From BOG-908 sp963850605 (GTDB lineage: Bacteria; Pseudomonadota; Alphaproteobacteria; Acetobacterales; Acetobacteraceae): 64,000 bases of DNA. Below are positions 56,504 through 64,000 of the stretch, one piece after another. The stretch lies in the NCBI GenBank assembly GCA_963850605.1, contig CAWKLX010000006.1, positions 62,001 through 126,000 on the forward strand, in the 5' to 3' direction. Under the pieces are notes generated by a model, which saw nothing but the letters and a program-made list of their open reading frames with translations, had not been told where the DNA came from and searched no databases. The translations under genes and the position numbers were made by a program. Positions within the stretch are counted from its first letter, which is position 1. Every line of letters starts with the position of its first letter.

Positions 56504-57407
56504 CGCCACGCGGCTACCGCTGGTGGTACCTGGATGCGCTGAGCGATGACGGCGCGCACGGCATCACCCTGATCGCCTTCGTCGGCAGTGTTTTCTCGCC
56601 GTGGTATCGCGCCGCGCGCCGCGGTGGCGCGGAGGTGCCGGCGGCGAACCATTGCTGCATGAATGTTTCACTTTACGGCCGCCCAAGCCGGTGGGCGATG
56701 ACCGAGTATGGGGCCAAACACCTCGCGCGCACGCCCGACCAGCTCGCGATCAATAACTCGTCGCTGGACTGGGATGGGGAAACGCTGACCGCACACATCA
56801 ACGAGGTGACCGCCCCTTTTCCACACGCCTGCGCGGCACCATCCGTCTCACACCGGATGCGGTGGCCACGCACGAGGTGGCGCTGGACGGCACGGGACGC
56901 CACCGCTGGTCGCCGATCGCGCCGGCTGCCCGCGTCGATGTGGTGCTGGAAAATCCGGTGCTGCGCTGGCAAGGCCACGCCTATTTCGACACCAACGACG
57001 GCGACGCCCCGCTGGAACAGGATTTTGCGCAGTGGGACTGGTGCCGGGCGCCGCTGCGCGACGGGGTGGCCGTGCTCTATCACGGCACCGGGCGGGACGG
57101 GCGCGCCTTCTGCCACGCGTTGCGCTACGATGCATCCGGGCGCGCACGCGACATCGAGGCGCCGCCGGAGGCCGAACTCGGCCGCAATTTTTGGGGCATG
57201 CGGATGCGCACGCTGGCCGATGCGGGCGCCGCGCCCCGCGTGGTGCAGCGGCTGGAGGATGCGCCCTTCTATGCGCGCTCGGTGATCGCCAGCCGCGTAT
57301 GCGGGCAGGAGGTGACGGCGGTGCACGAAAGCCTGTCGCTGGACCGCTTCGTCGCCCCCTGGGTGCAGGCGATGCTCCCGTTCAAGGCGCCACGCGCGCT
57401 GTGGTAG
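56481..57407 (+). CDS. crtC: hydroxyneurosporene synthase (carotenoid 1,2-hydratase), frameshifted
   Basis: Adds water across the C1,2 bond of acyclic carotenoids. The N-terminal RFDAPVAPRGYRWWYLDALS, LIAFVGSVFSPWYRAARR and NHCCMNVSLYG are typical. No start codon exists in this frame; changing ATGG at 56481-56484 to ATG-C would give MRFDAPVAP, the expected N-terminus. A second break at TTTT 56817-56820, where one T appears missing, separates INEVTAPF from STRLRGTIRLTPDAVATHEV and the rest of the protein. With both fixes the protein has 308 residues and ends at 57407. It overlaps the end of crtD. Confidence 0.85.
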
Positions 57408-57408
57408 A

Positions 57409-57582
57409 TTAGGTCTGGCCCCCGGACCCTCGCGGCTTCAGCGTAGCCGGGAAACGCACCGCGCCGGGGTGCTCGGCAAGCCATGCGGCGGGTGGCTCCT
57501 CGCCGTGGGGGACAAAGATGAATGGCACAGCCAGTTCTTCGGCATTCCGATCAGCATTCCGCACGTCATCCCGCCTGTCCAT
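57409..57582 (-). CDS. small hypothetical protein, 57 aa
   Basis: A short minus-strand gene with ATG at 57582, GGAGG eight bases upstream and a TAA at 57411-57409, immediately convergent with the crtC stop. The product starts MDRRDDVRNADRNAEELAVP, continues FIFVPHGEEPPAAWLAEHPG and ends with FPATLKPRGSGGQT. It is soluble, proline-rich and without cysteines. I cannot name a function. The ribosome-binding site and exact fit between crtC and the next region support it. Confidence 0.65.
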   Translation of the reverse strand: MDRRDDVRNADRNAEELAVPFIFVPHGEEPPAAWLAEHPGAVRFPATLKPRGSGGQT

Positions 57583-57702
57583 TCGGCCATCCTCCGGTTA
57601 AGCTACGGTCCTTCCACGCAACGCCCCACCTGGGCAATCGGCGTATCGCGACCAAAGCCGCGCCCCTTGTTCGTTCCCGGCGGATCGCCTACCTGCGGCT
57701 GC

Positions 57703-58272
57703 ATGAGCGACACGTTTGAAACCCCCGATACCGTAGGCGAAACGGAACAGCCGGACGCGCTGATGGCGGAAGCAGCCAAGCGCATTGCCGAGCTGGAGGC
57801 CGAGCGCGACGATTTTCGCGATCGCTGGATGCGCGCCGAGGCCGAAACCCAGAACGTGCGCGCCCGCAGCCGCCGCGAGGTGGACGAGACGCGTCAGTAT
57901 GCCGTGCAGAAATTTGCCAAGGACGTGGTCGAAGCCGCCGAAAACCTGCGCCGCGGCCTGGCCAGCTTGCCGGCCGCGACGCCTGACGAGCCGGAAATCG
58001 TCAGCAAGCTGCGCGACGGGTTCGAGGGAGTGGAGCGCAGTTTCGTCGCCCTGCTGGAACGCAACGGGATCGTTGCCGAAGACCCGGCAGGGAAACCGTT
58101 CGATGCCAACTTGCACCAGGCGATGGCCGAACAAGCGACGTCGGAGCAGGCGCCTGGGACGGTCGTCCAGGCCTGGAGCCGCGGTTGGACACTGAATGGC
58201 CGTCTGCTGCGCCCGGCCATGGTGGTCGTAGCCAAGGCCGAGGGCGATACAGCGCGGGACGTGACTGTCTGA
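57703..58272 (+). CDS. grpE: nucleotide exchange factor GrpE
   Basis: A 189-residue co-chaperone that exchanges nucleotide on DnaK. It has a long N-terminal coiled coil (IAELEAERDDFRDRWMRAEA, ETQNVRARSRREVDETRQY), the FAKDVVEAAENLRRGLASLP helix and the beta-wing with GKPFDANLHQAMAEQ and WTLNGRLLRPAMVVVAKA. ATG 57703 (MSDTFETPD) is where similarity starts; the frame is open for 234 bases upstream without it. No dnaK, dnaJ or hrcA gene is adjacent in the window. Confidence 0.93.
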   Translation: MSDTFETPDTVGETEQPDALMAEAAKRIAELEAERDDFRDRWMRAEAETQNVRARSRREVDETRQYAVQKFAKDVVEAAENLRRGLASLPAATPDEPEIVSKLRDGFEGVERSFVALLERNGIVAEDPAGKPFDANLHQAMAEQATSEQAPGTVVQAWSRGWTLNGRLLRPAMVVVAKAEGDTARDVTV

Positions 58273-58279
58273 AGCCGGC

Positions 58280-58585
58280 CTAAATTGTCCAATTGAAGGC
58301 GACGTCGGCATCGTGGGACTGGCACGGGATGCCGGCGCGGCGCACCGGATGGGCGGATAGCATCGTATGTAGCGCTCGCACGCGGCGGCTGCCGCTGGTG
58401 GTCAGGCAGAACGGCAGCAGGCCGTGCAGCATGCAGGCAAGCCCCCCCACCACCATTGATGCCCCGAACCGCAGGGCGAAGTGAAGATGGCCGAGATAGG
58501 TCTCGCCCACCGACTCCGGATGGCTCGTGAACAGGCCAAGGCACCAATCGGCGCTGGCGGCCAACACGTTATCTCGATGATGCAT
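58280..58585 (-). CDS. DUF6356-like small membrane protein
   Basis: A 101-residue protein recognised by LFTSHPESVGETYLGHLHFA, LRFGASMVVGGLACMLHGLL and PFCLTTSGSRRVRALH, the pattern of the DUF6356 family in alphaproteobacteria. It has one or two hydrophobic segments in the middle and probably sits in the inner membrane. Function is unknown. ATG 58585 is the best start; the open frame extends upstream without similarity. It converges with grpE, the two stops being 7 bp apart. Confidence 0.7.
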   Translation of the reverse strand: MHHRDNVLAASADWCLGLFTSHPESVGETYLGHLHFALRFGASMVVGGLACMLHGLLPFCLTTSGSRRVRALHTMLSAHPVRRAGIPCQSHDADVAFNWTI

Positions 58586-58706
58586 CGGGCCACTCCACAA
58601 CCATGGCGTTGGGCAGGGTATCAGCAATTTCCTATGCCATCCATATGATTCATCCAGGCCTGTTGGCCAGCTTGGCGCGGCGCCCAGTCCACCCCAACTT
58701 CGCACC

Positions 58707-59741
58707 ATGCGCCTGTCAATTCTCGACCAATCCATGATCGCCACCGGACGCGGTCCGGATGCCTCCATCCGCGAGACGGTCGAACTGGCCAAATTATGCG
58801 ACCGGCTGGGATATCACCGCTATTGGCTGTCCGAGCACCACAGCAGCGACAGCATCGCCGGGTCGGCGCCGGAGGTATTGCTGGCAGCACTGGCGATGGT
58901 GACACAGCGCATCCGGCTGGGCAGCGCTGGCATCATGCTGCCGCATTACAGTGCGCTGAAGGTTGCCGAGCAGTTTCGTGTGCTGGAAGCGCTCGCCCCA
59001 GGGCGCATCGATCTGGGCCTGGGCCGCGCCCCAGGCTCGGACGGCCGCACCGCCTTCGCGCTGAACCCGAATGCGGCGGAATCCGCGGCGCAATTTCCGG
59101 CGCAGCTGCGCGATCTCATGGCCTGGGTTTCCGGTCAGGCGCTGCCGGATAACCACCCGTTCCGCGCCGTGCGCGCCCAGCCGGCCGGGCCCGGTTCGCC
59201 GCAAGTCTGGGTGCTGGGCAGTTCGGATTACGGCGCGCAGGTCGCAGCCTGGTTCGGCCTGCCATACTGCTATGCCTACTTCTTCACCGAGGGGCAGGGG
59301 GCGGCCGAAGCGCTGTCCCTCTATCGCGACACGTATCGGCCCAGCCCCGCCAACCCGCACCCATACAGCGCTATCGCGGTGTTCGCGCTAGCGGCCGGGA
59401 CGCAGGCCGAGGCGGACCGGCTGTTCGCCTCGCGTGAGGTGTGGCGCGCCGAACGCGAACGCGGCCGCTTCGTGCCGCTGCCCTCGCCCGAGGAGGCGGC
59501 GGGATATCCATTCACCGATGCCGAACGCGCCCGCAACGCGGCGATCCGGGAGCGCTCGGCCTACGGCACGCCGGACGTGGTGCGCGCGCGCCTGGAAGGC
59601 ATCGCCCGGATGCATGGCGTGGATGAGATTGCGCTGGTGACGGCGGTGCATGATGCCGGGGCGCGGCGTCGCTCGTTTCAGTACATCGCAGAAGAATGTT
59701 CTTTCTTGAAAGAAAGAACCAAAGAACTTCTATCAGTTTAG
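58707..59741 (+). CDS. LLM-class flavin-dependent oxidoreductase with repeat-derived tail
   Basis: A 344-residue bacterial luciferase-like monooxygenase. LSILDQSMIATGRGPDASIR, YHRYWLSEHHSSDSIAGSAP, IRLGSAGIMLPHYSALKVAE and GRIDLGLGRAPGSDG match the MsnO8-type subgroup. Such enzymes use reduced FMN with various substrates; no specific one can be assigned. The final residues SFLKERTKELLSV are encoded by a palindromic repeat (59698-59731) and follow the natural end near FQYIAEEC. Its stop overlaps the convergent nitroreductase gene's stop by four bases. Confidence 0.88.
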   Translation: MRLSILDQSMIATGRGPDASIRETVELAKLCDRLGYHRYWLSEHHSSDSIAGSAPEVLLAALAMVTQRIRLGSAGIMLPHYSALKVAEQFRVLEALAPGRIDLGLGRAPGSDGRTAFALNPNAAESAAQFPAQLRDLMAWVSGQALPDNHPFRAVRAQPAGPGSPQVWVLGSSDYGAQVAAWFGLPYCYAYFFTEGQGAAEALSLYRDTYRPSPANPHPYSAIAVFALAAGTQAEADRLFASREVWRAERERGRFVPLPSPEEAAGYPFTDAERARNAAIRERSAYGTPDVVRARLEGIARMHGVDEIALVTAVHDAGARRRSFQYIAEECSFLKERTKELLSV

Positions 59742-59791
59742 ACCCGCCAAATAGACAAAAGTTTTTTGCTACTTTTTTTCAAAAAAGTAGC
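59698..59791. repeat. inverted pair of FLKK palindrome repeats, copies 5 and 6
   Basis: Copy 5: stem GTTCTTTCTT (59698-59707) with AAGAAAGAAC (59710-59719), arm CAAAGAACTTCT (59720-59731). Copy 6, reversed: arm AAAAGTTTTTTG (59757-59768), stem GCTACTTTTTT (59768-59778) with AAAAAAGTAGC (59781-59791). The arms face each other across 25 bp. Each copy forms the 3' end of one of two convergent genes, giving SFLKERTKELL on one protein and TFLKKSSKKLL on the other. Confidence 0.82.
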
Positions 59792-60526
59792 GCTTAAATC
59801 TTTCATCCAAGCGTCGATCTGCTCCAAACTCCGAAAATTCCCCATATCGAACCTGTCGAAGCTGAGAACCTCCGCCACAGTCTTCTTCCACCGTGGTCGC
59901 GCGGGTGAAGCGGGCGGCCCGAACAGCAAAATATCGGTAATGGTCAGATCGTCAGGCACGCCCAGCAGCGGGTGCATTGCCGCCTGAACGTCGTCCTGCC
60001 CCAGCACCGATACCCACCAGCTGTGATAGCCGAGCGCGGCGGCGGCCAATTGGGCGGCGCCGGTGGCGCAGGCGACACTTTGCAGGATCACCCGCTCGGC
60101 ATTGGCATGGTAGCGCTGGTCGAGCTCGGTGCCGTCCATTATACCGGGATAGGCCCAGCTCAGCCGAAAATCGGTGGCGACCACCAGCCAGCCCGGCGCC
60201 TGCGCCATGGCCTGGATCTCCGCCTCCTGCGCTTGCACGCGCCCAGCGCGCCGAGCCGCGGATGCGGCCACGTATTCGGCAATGACCCGCCTGGTCCAGG
60301 ACGAGGTGACGGCGATGAAATGCCAGGGCTGGGTGTTGGCGCCGGAGGGGGACAGGCGTGCCGCCTCCATGATCATGCGGTATGTGTCGGCATCGATGGC
60401 GCCGGGCGCAAAACCGCGCGCCGTATGCCGCTGCGACATCACCTCCAGCAGGGAAAAATACCGCCCGTGCGGGTCGCTCGCCGTTGGGAGCGTTGCCGAT
60501 GCTGATGCCGGGGCGGGGGTGTCCAC
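59738..60526 (-). CDS. nitroreductase family protein with repeat-derived tail
   Basis: A 262-residue FMN-dependent nitroreductase-fold protein. SQRHTARGFAPGAIDADTYR and EAARLSPSGANTQPWHFIAV form the FMN site, and LGYHSWWVSVLGQDDVQAAM lies in the second half. It probably reduces a quinone, nitro compound or related substrate; BluB-type synthesis of dimethylbenzimidazole is possible but its motifs are not clear. The normal end is near LEQIDAWMKDL; the last 19 residues (TFLKKSSKKLLSIWRV region) come from repeat copy 6. Confidence 0.85.
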   Translation of the reverse strand: MDTPAPASASATLPTASDPHGRYFSLLEVMSQRHTARGFAPGAIDADTYRMIMEAARLSPSGANTQPWHFIAVTSSWTRRVIAEYVAASAARRAGRVQAQEAEIQAMAQAPGWLVVATDFRLSWAYPGIMDGTELDQRYHANAERVILQSVACATGAAQLAAAALGYHSWWVSVLGQDDVQAAMHPLLGVPDDLTITDILLFGPPASPARPRWKKTVAEVLSFDRFDMGNFRSLEQIDAWMKDLSATFLKKSSKKLLSIWRV

Positions 60527-60571
60527 GCAGCCACGCTGGCACGAGGATGCGATTCGATGAAATGCGGGAGG

Positions 60572-60787
60572 TTACCGACGGGCGCGCCAACGCTGATAGC
60601 GGAAAGCCACATAGGCGACAGCACCGGCCATCAAAGCGACGGGGAGAAGGATCGAGGCAACCCACAAGAACAGCGCCGCCAATATCAGCCCGCTGGTCAC
60701 GACAGCCACCAGGGCGGCGCCGATACCGAGGCGCAGCGGCCAGGCGGAGCGGCGCGGGGCGGCCGCAAACTCACCCTGTGGCGTCAT
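60572..60787 (-). CDS. small hypothetical membrane protein
   Basis: A 71-residue protein from ATG 60787 (MTPQGEFAAAPRRSAWPLRL). Two hydrophobic helices follow (LGIGAALVAVVTSGLILAAL and LLPVALMAGAVAYVAF), ending in a basic QRWRARR tail, so it is likely an inner-membrane hairpin. No family is recognised. ATG 60814 is an alternative start. It lies 45 bp before the nitroreductase start on the same strand side. Confidence 0.5.
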   Translation of the reverse strand: MTPQGEFAAAPRRSAWPLRLGIGAALVAVVTSGLILAALFLWVASILLPVALMAGAVAYVAFRYQRWRARR

Positions 60788-60910
60788 GTCCAGCACCTGG
60801 GGCAGGCGATCGCGCATGAGTGGAACGTGGCGCGACTGGACCCCGCAGACAAGGGGAATCGCTCGGTTTAGAAACGCGGCACGCCCGACTATCCGGGCAC
60901 GGGATACACG

Positions 60911-61304
60911 ATGCCAGTTCACCGACTTTCCGCCCTCGGCCTTGCCGCTTTGATCGCGCTTGCTTTGGCCGACTCACCGCGGCCGGCGGCCGCGACCGAT
61001 CAGTCCGATACGGAAGTGAGCCTGCACGAGCGTGACCTGATCGAGGAACTCGCTGGCCAAATACCTCGTCATGCCGGAGACCGCCTTGTGGCGTTTCACC
61101 CCCAAGAAGCCCTACCTGGGCAGCACCAAGCTGGTCTGCGGTACGGTCGACTATCAGACGTCCCTGCACAAATACGTCGGCTATCATCGGTTCTACGCGC
61201 TGCTGGACGATGGGCGCGTGACGCTGTCGCAGATCGAGGACAAGTTCGAGGACCCGTCCGGCCGCCTGGCCGACAAGCTCGACTTCCTGTGCGGCAAGAC
61301 CTGA
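60911..61304 (+). CDS. secreted small hypothetical protein, frameshifted
   Basis: About 130 residues when repaired. ATG 60911 opens a signal peptide (LSALGLAALIALALADS, cleavage near AAA), followed by TEVSLHERDLIEEL. The rest is in another frame: AKYLVMPETALWRFTPKKPY, STKLVCGTVDYQTSLHKYVG and FYALLDDGRVTLSQIEDKFE. Removing one G from GG 61055-61056 gives EELAAKYLVMPETALW. Two cysteines (VCGTV and FLCGKT) could form a disulfide in the periplasm. No function is recognised. Confidence 0.65.
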
Positions 61305-61486
61305 TTGCCGGGACCCTCGCGGCAAGGCATGTGGCAGGCGTTGCTCTGCGCTGCAAAGCCGGTATAGGACGCGGATGGTTTTTTTCGGCCGTTGCGTCGG
61401 GACTGGGAACGCATCTTGCTTATTAAGCGTCAGGCACACGGTGCGTGAGCTTCCGGGGAGAGTGAGCGTATGAAGGAGTGCACGGC

Positions 61487-62134
61487 ATGAATTACGCCGA
61501 GCAGACTAGGAGCCCGATGCGGCACGTCGTGGGCCTCGGGGTGGTCTTATTGCTGCACGTGTTTCTGATCATCGGCCTGATCAACGGCCTGGGTTCGACC
61601 ATCATCGACAAGCTGAAGAACCCGCTCGAAACCAAGATCGTGCAGGACCAGACCAAGCCGCCGCCACCGCCGCCCCCCCCTCCGCCGCCCGAAGTGCCGG
61701 TTACGGCACCACCGCCCTTCATTCCGCCGCCCGAGATACAGGTGCAGCCGCCGCCCACGCCGCCGCCGAATGCGATTACGGCCGTGCAGCACGCGGCGCC
61801 CGCGCCCTATGTCCCGACCAAGCCGGCGCCGGTGGTTCAGGCGCAGCCCGACCATGACGTGGGCGAGCGGCCGATTGCCGGCGCGCCGCTGCAATATCCG
61901 CCGCAGATGGAGGAGGAGCAGCGCGAAGGGTCGGCGCGTGTCTCATGCGACGTCGGCACTGACGGTTCGACCAGCAACTGCAAGATCAACTCAGTGACGG
62001 GCGGTTCGGCCTTCGGTGCGGCGGCCCTGTCCTATGTCAAACGCGCGCGCTACCGCCCCCGCACCCATAACGGGGTTGCAGTTGCGGCCTCGCACGAGTG
62101 GAACATCAAGTTCAATCTTGGCGGCGGCGAGTAG
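61487..62134 (+). CDS. tonB: TonB energy-transducing protein
   Basis: A 215-residue protein with an N-terminal membrane helix (VVGLGVVLLLHVFLIIGLI), a proline-rich periplasm-spanning region with an 11-proline run near residues 58-68, and a C-terminal TonB fold (ARVSCDVGTDGSTSNCKINS, GGSAFGAAALSYVKRARYRP). It passes proton-motive force from ExbB/ExbD to outer-membrane receptors such as the one at 16712. ATG 61487 has AAGGAG eight bases upstream. It starts the tonB-exbB-exbD-exbD operon. Confidence 0.92.
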   Translation: MNYAEQTRSPMRHVVGLGVVLLLHVFLIIGLINGLGSTIIDKLKNPLETKIVQDQTKPPPPPPPPPPPEVPVTAPPPFIPPPEIQVQPPPTPPPNAITAVQHAAPAPYVPTKPAPVVQAQPDHDVGERPIAGAPLQYPPQMEEEQREGSARVSCDVGTDGSTSNCKINSVTGGSAFGAAALSYVKRARYRPRTHNGVAVAASHEWNIKFNLGGGE

Positions 62135-62195
62135 GCCGGCCCGCGAATATCATCGATACAGCGGCCGCCGACCGGCCTGCGATCCAGGAGTGACC

Positions 62196-63227
62196 ATGAT
62201 CAAGAACCGCACCGCCTTTGCCCTGTCGCTGGCCCTCTCGGCTGCGCCACTGCTGCCGACGCTGGCCTTTGCACAGGCGGCCGCACCGGCCCCGGCGGCC
62301 GCACCGGCCGCGCCCGCGCCGGCTGCCCCCGCGCCCGCGGGCGCAACCCCGGACGCAACCCCACCCGCCGCGGCCGCGCCCGGCACGCCGCCCGCCGCTG
62401 GTGCACCCGCGGCACCTGACGCGGCTGGTACCACCGGTGCCGCGCCGGGTGCTGCACCGGCAGCTTCACCTGACGCCAACGCACCCGTCGATAACGGCAA
62501 CGGCACGCAGACCGTGGAAAACCCCTATGGCCTGAACGCGCTGTGGAAATCCGGCGACGCCGTGAGCCGCACCGTGCTGATCATGCTGGCGATCATGTCG
62601 TTCGGCACCTGGTACATCATGATCACCAAGTTCTGGGAGCAGGCGCGCATTTTCGCGGCGGCGCGGACCGCCAACAACGATTTCTGGAAGACCACGTCGG
62701 TGCGCGACGGCATACAGCGGCTGAAGCCGACCAGCCCGTTCCGCTACATCGCCGAGAATGGCGTGAACGCGACCGAGCACCATAGCGGAGCACTCACCGA
62801 CGCGATCGACCTGCACACCTGGGTGACGATGGCCATCCAGCGTGCCCAGGAAACCATCAGCTCGCGTCTGGCCGGCGGCCTGGCGTTCCTGGCGACTGTC
62901 GGCTCCGTCTCTCCCTTCGTCGGGCTGTTCGGCACGGTGTGGGGTATCTATCACGCGCTGACCGCCATCGGTGCGGCCGGCCAGGCCAGCATCGACAAGG
63001 TGGCGGGGCCGGTGGGTGAGGCGCTGATCATGACCGCACTCGGCCTGGCGACCGCTGTGCCGGCGGTGCTCGGCTACAACTTCCTTGTCCGCCGCAACAA
63101 GAGTGCCAACGAGAAGGTGCGCAACTTCTCCAGCGACCTGCACAGCATCCTGCTGTCCGGCAGCCGCGTGAGCGTGGCGCAGGGCGCGTCCTCGGTCGTG
63201 GCCCCCGTCGCCGCACGGGTTGCCTGA
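62196..63227 (+). CDS. exbB: ExbB/TolQ-type proton channel with Ala/Pro-rich N-terminus
   Basis: A 343-residue MotA/TolQ/ExbB-family protein. It has a signal peptide (LALSAAPLLPTLAFAQ), a low-complexity Ala/Pro region to about residue 95, a first membrane helix (TVLIMLAIMSFGTWYIMITK), a cytoplasmic loop and two further helices with LAFLATVGSVSPFVGLFGTV and GPVGEALIMTALGLATAVPA. These are hallmarks of ExbB. ATG 62196 has AGGAG upstream. exbD begins 3 bp after its stop. Confidence 0.93.
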   Translation: MIKNRTAFALSLALSAAPLLPTLAFAQAAAPAPAAAPAAPAPAAPAPAGATPDATPPAAAAPGTPPAAGAPAAPDAAGTTGAAPGAAPAASPDANAPVDNGNGTQTVENPYGLNALWKSGDAVSRTVLIMLAIMSFGTWYIMITKFWEQARIFAAARTANNDFWKTTSVRDGIQRLKPTSPFRYIAENGVNATEHHSGALTDAIDLHTWVTMAIQRAQETISSRLAGGLAFLATVGSVSPFVGLFGTVWGIYHALTAIGAAGQASIDKVAGPVGEALIMTALGLATAVPAVLGYNFLVRRNKSANEKVRNFSSDLHSILLSGSRVSVAQGASSVVAPVAARVA

Positions 63228-63230
63228 ACC

Positions 63231-63665
63231 ATGGCCATGTCGGTCGGCCCCTCCGAGGGCGATGACGAGGTCGTTTCCGCGATCAATACGACGCCGCTCG
63301 TGGATGTGATGCTGGTGCTGCTGATCATCTTCCTGATCACCATCCCCGTCGTCACCCACACAGTGCCGGTGTCGCTGCCCAAGGATCGCAACCAGCCGAC
63401 GCAGACCAAGCCGGAAAACATCATCATCGCCGTCAACAAGGACGGCGATTATTTCTGGAACGAGAAGCCGGTGGCGGATTCGGCGGCGCTGCTGGAACGG
63501 CTGAAACAGATCGCCGTGAAGGTGCCGCAGCCGGAGGTGCACATACGCGCCGACGAGAACGGGCGCTACGAGTTCGTGGGCAAGGTGGTCGTCGATTTGC
63601 AGCGGGCGGGCATCTATAAGATTGCCTTCATCACCGAGCCGCCACCGAACAACGTGAGCCAATAG
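63231..63665 (+). CDS. exbD: ExbD/TolR family protein (first copy)
   Basis: A 144-residue single-helix protein. SAINTTPLVDVMLVLLIIFL contains the conserved proton-carrying aspartate (D after LV), followed by ITIPVVTHTVPVSLPKDR and a periplasmic domain ending PNNVSQ. It energises TonB together with ExbB. A second exbD follows 15 bp downstream. Confidence 0.93.
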   Translation: MAMSVGPSEGDDEVVSAINTTPLVDVMLVLLIIFLITIPVVTHTVPVSLPKDRNQPTQTKPENIIIAVNKDGDYFWNEKPVADSAALLERLKQIAVKVPQPEVHIRADENGRYEFVGKVVVDLQRAGIYKIAFITEPPPNNVSQ

Positions 63666-63679
63666 GAGTCGTTTGAGCC

Positions 63680-64000
63680 ATGGCCATGAGCATGCCGACG
63701 GGCGGCGACAGCGACGAAATGGACGTCGTGGTCGAGATGAACACCACGCCGCTGATCGACGTGATGCTGGTGCTGCTGATCATGCTGATCGTGACGATCC
63801 CGATCCAGACCCATGCGGTAAAGCTGGATCTGCCGGCGGGTAATCCGCCGCCGCCGCCGGTACCGCCGACCGTGGTGACGATCGACGTGGACTTCGATGG
63901 GACGATCAGCTGGAATGGCGAGGCGCTGCCGGATGAGGCATCGCTGCGGTCGCATCTGGTGGATGCGGCCAAGGCCGATCCGCAGCCGGAAGTGCATCTG
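63680..64000 (+). CDS. exbD: ExbD/TolR family protein (second copy, cut by window end)
   Basis: The frame opens at ATG 63680 and is still open at the window end (107 codons). VEMNTTPLIDVMLVLLIMLI carries the conserved aspartate, then VTIPIQTHAVKLDLPAGNPP. It is similar to but clearly distinct from the first copy. Two exbD genes behind exbB is a common layout in alpha- and gammaproteobacteria with many TonB receptors. Confidence 0.9.
   Translation, partial: MAMSMPTGGDSDEMDVVVEMNTTPLIDVMLVLLIMLIVTIPIQTHAVKLDLPAGNPPPPPVPPTVVTIDVDFDGTISWNGEALPDEASLRSHLVDAAKADPQPEVHL

Noticed and set aside
54955..57285. Single 776-codon open frame looking like a CrtD-CrtC fusion
   Set aside because: The two enzymes are joined only because crtD slips frame at 56374; a proper CrtD end and stop exist in the adjacent frame, and crtC also changes frame at 56817.
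62281..62480. Ala/Pro-coding GC-rich tract as a repeat or CRISPR-like array
   Set aside because: It is low-complexity coding sequence of the ExbB N-terminal linker; there are no regular repeats with unique spacers. No CRISPR array, tRNA or rRNA was seen anywhere in the window.

Overview
The window carries the core of a purple-bacterial photosynthesis gene cluster (about 20.8-57.4 kb) on a GC-rich chromosome, with metabolic genes on either side. Gene content and order (bchFNBHLM-lhaA-puhABC-acsF-puhE-hemA; crtEF-bchCXYZ-pufBALMC), a tetraheme PufC, a HiPIP gene beside the puf operon, and dispersed FLKK-type repeats of a kind I associate with acetic-acid-bacterium relatives suggest a phototrophic alphaproteobacterium, probably Acetobacteraceae (Rhodopila/Acidisphaera-like). 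PufL keeps the histidine at mature position 168 that Zn-bacteriochlorophyll Acidiphilium replaces, so an Acidiphilium is unlikely. This assignment is inference.

Layout. 1-8.4 kb: 5' part of a Kef-type antiporter, a zinc alcohol dehydrogenase, a frameshifted two-domain universal stress protein, a fused hydantoinase/oxoprolinase and a thiolase-like protein. 8.4-20.2 kb: a carbohydrate-uptake-like locus with two MFS transporters, a LacI regulator, a GH3 glycosidase, a tryptophan-halogenase-family flavoprotein and a large TonB-dependent receptor. Two near-identical LacI-type palindromes lie upstream of the first transporter and of the receptor. 20.5-27.8 kb (minus strand): MmcQ-like protein, hemC, bchP, a PucC-like carrier, bchG, ppsR and ppaA/aerR. 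28.0-44.2 kb (plus strand): bchF,N,B,H,L,M-lhaA-puhA,B,C-orf-acsF-puhE-hemA and the HiPIP gene. 44.3-54.9 kb (minus strand): crtE,F-bchC,X,Y,Z-pufB,A,L,M,C. 55.0-57.4 kb: crtD,C. 57.4-64 kb: a 57-aa gene, grpE, a DUF6356-like gene, a luciferase-like monooxygenase, a nitroreductase, two small proteins and a tonB-exbB-exbD-exbD system cut by the window end.

How it fits together. The photosynthesis genes supply 5-aminolevulinate (HemA) and hydroxymethylbilane (HemC), the magnesium branch (BchH, BchM, AcsF), dark protochlorophyllide and chlorophyllide reduction (BchLNB, BchXYZ), the final steps (BchF, C, G, P), spheroidene-type carotenoid steps (CrtE, F, C, D), the reaction centre and LH1 (PufBALMC, PuhA) and assembly factors. 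PpsR sites (TGT-N12-ACA) occur at three divergent or operon-head promoters. bchE, bchI, bchD, crtI, crtB, pufQ and pufX are not in the window.

About thirteen single-base indels, mostly one extra G or C in a short run, break otherwise conserved genes (usp, GH3, bchG, bchB, bchH, puhA, puhB, hemA, crtF, crtD, crtC, one secreted protein). Frames before and after each break are intact and the restored lengths match the families, so I treat them as probable sequence errors and annotate full-length genes. The most unusual non-coding signal is a family of palindromes with covarying stems and a fixed CAAAAAACTTTT-like arm, which occur as inverted pairs at gene 3' ends and encode FLKKxxKKLL tails on the ends of three proteins.
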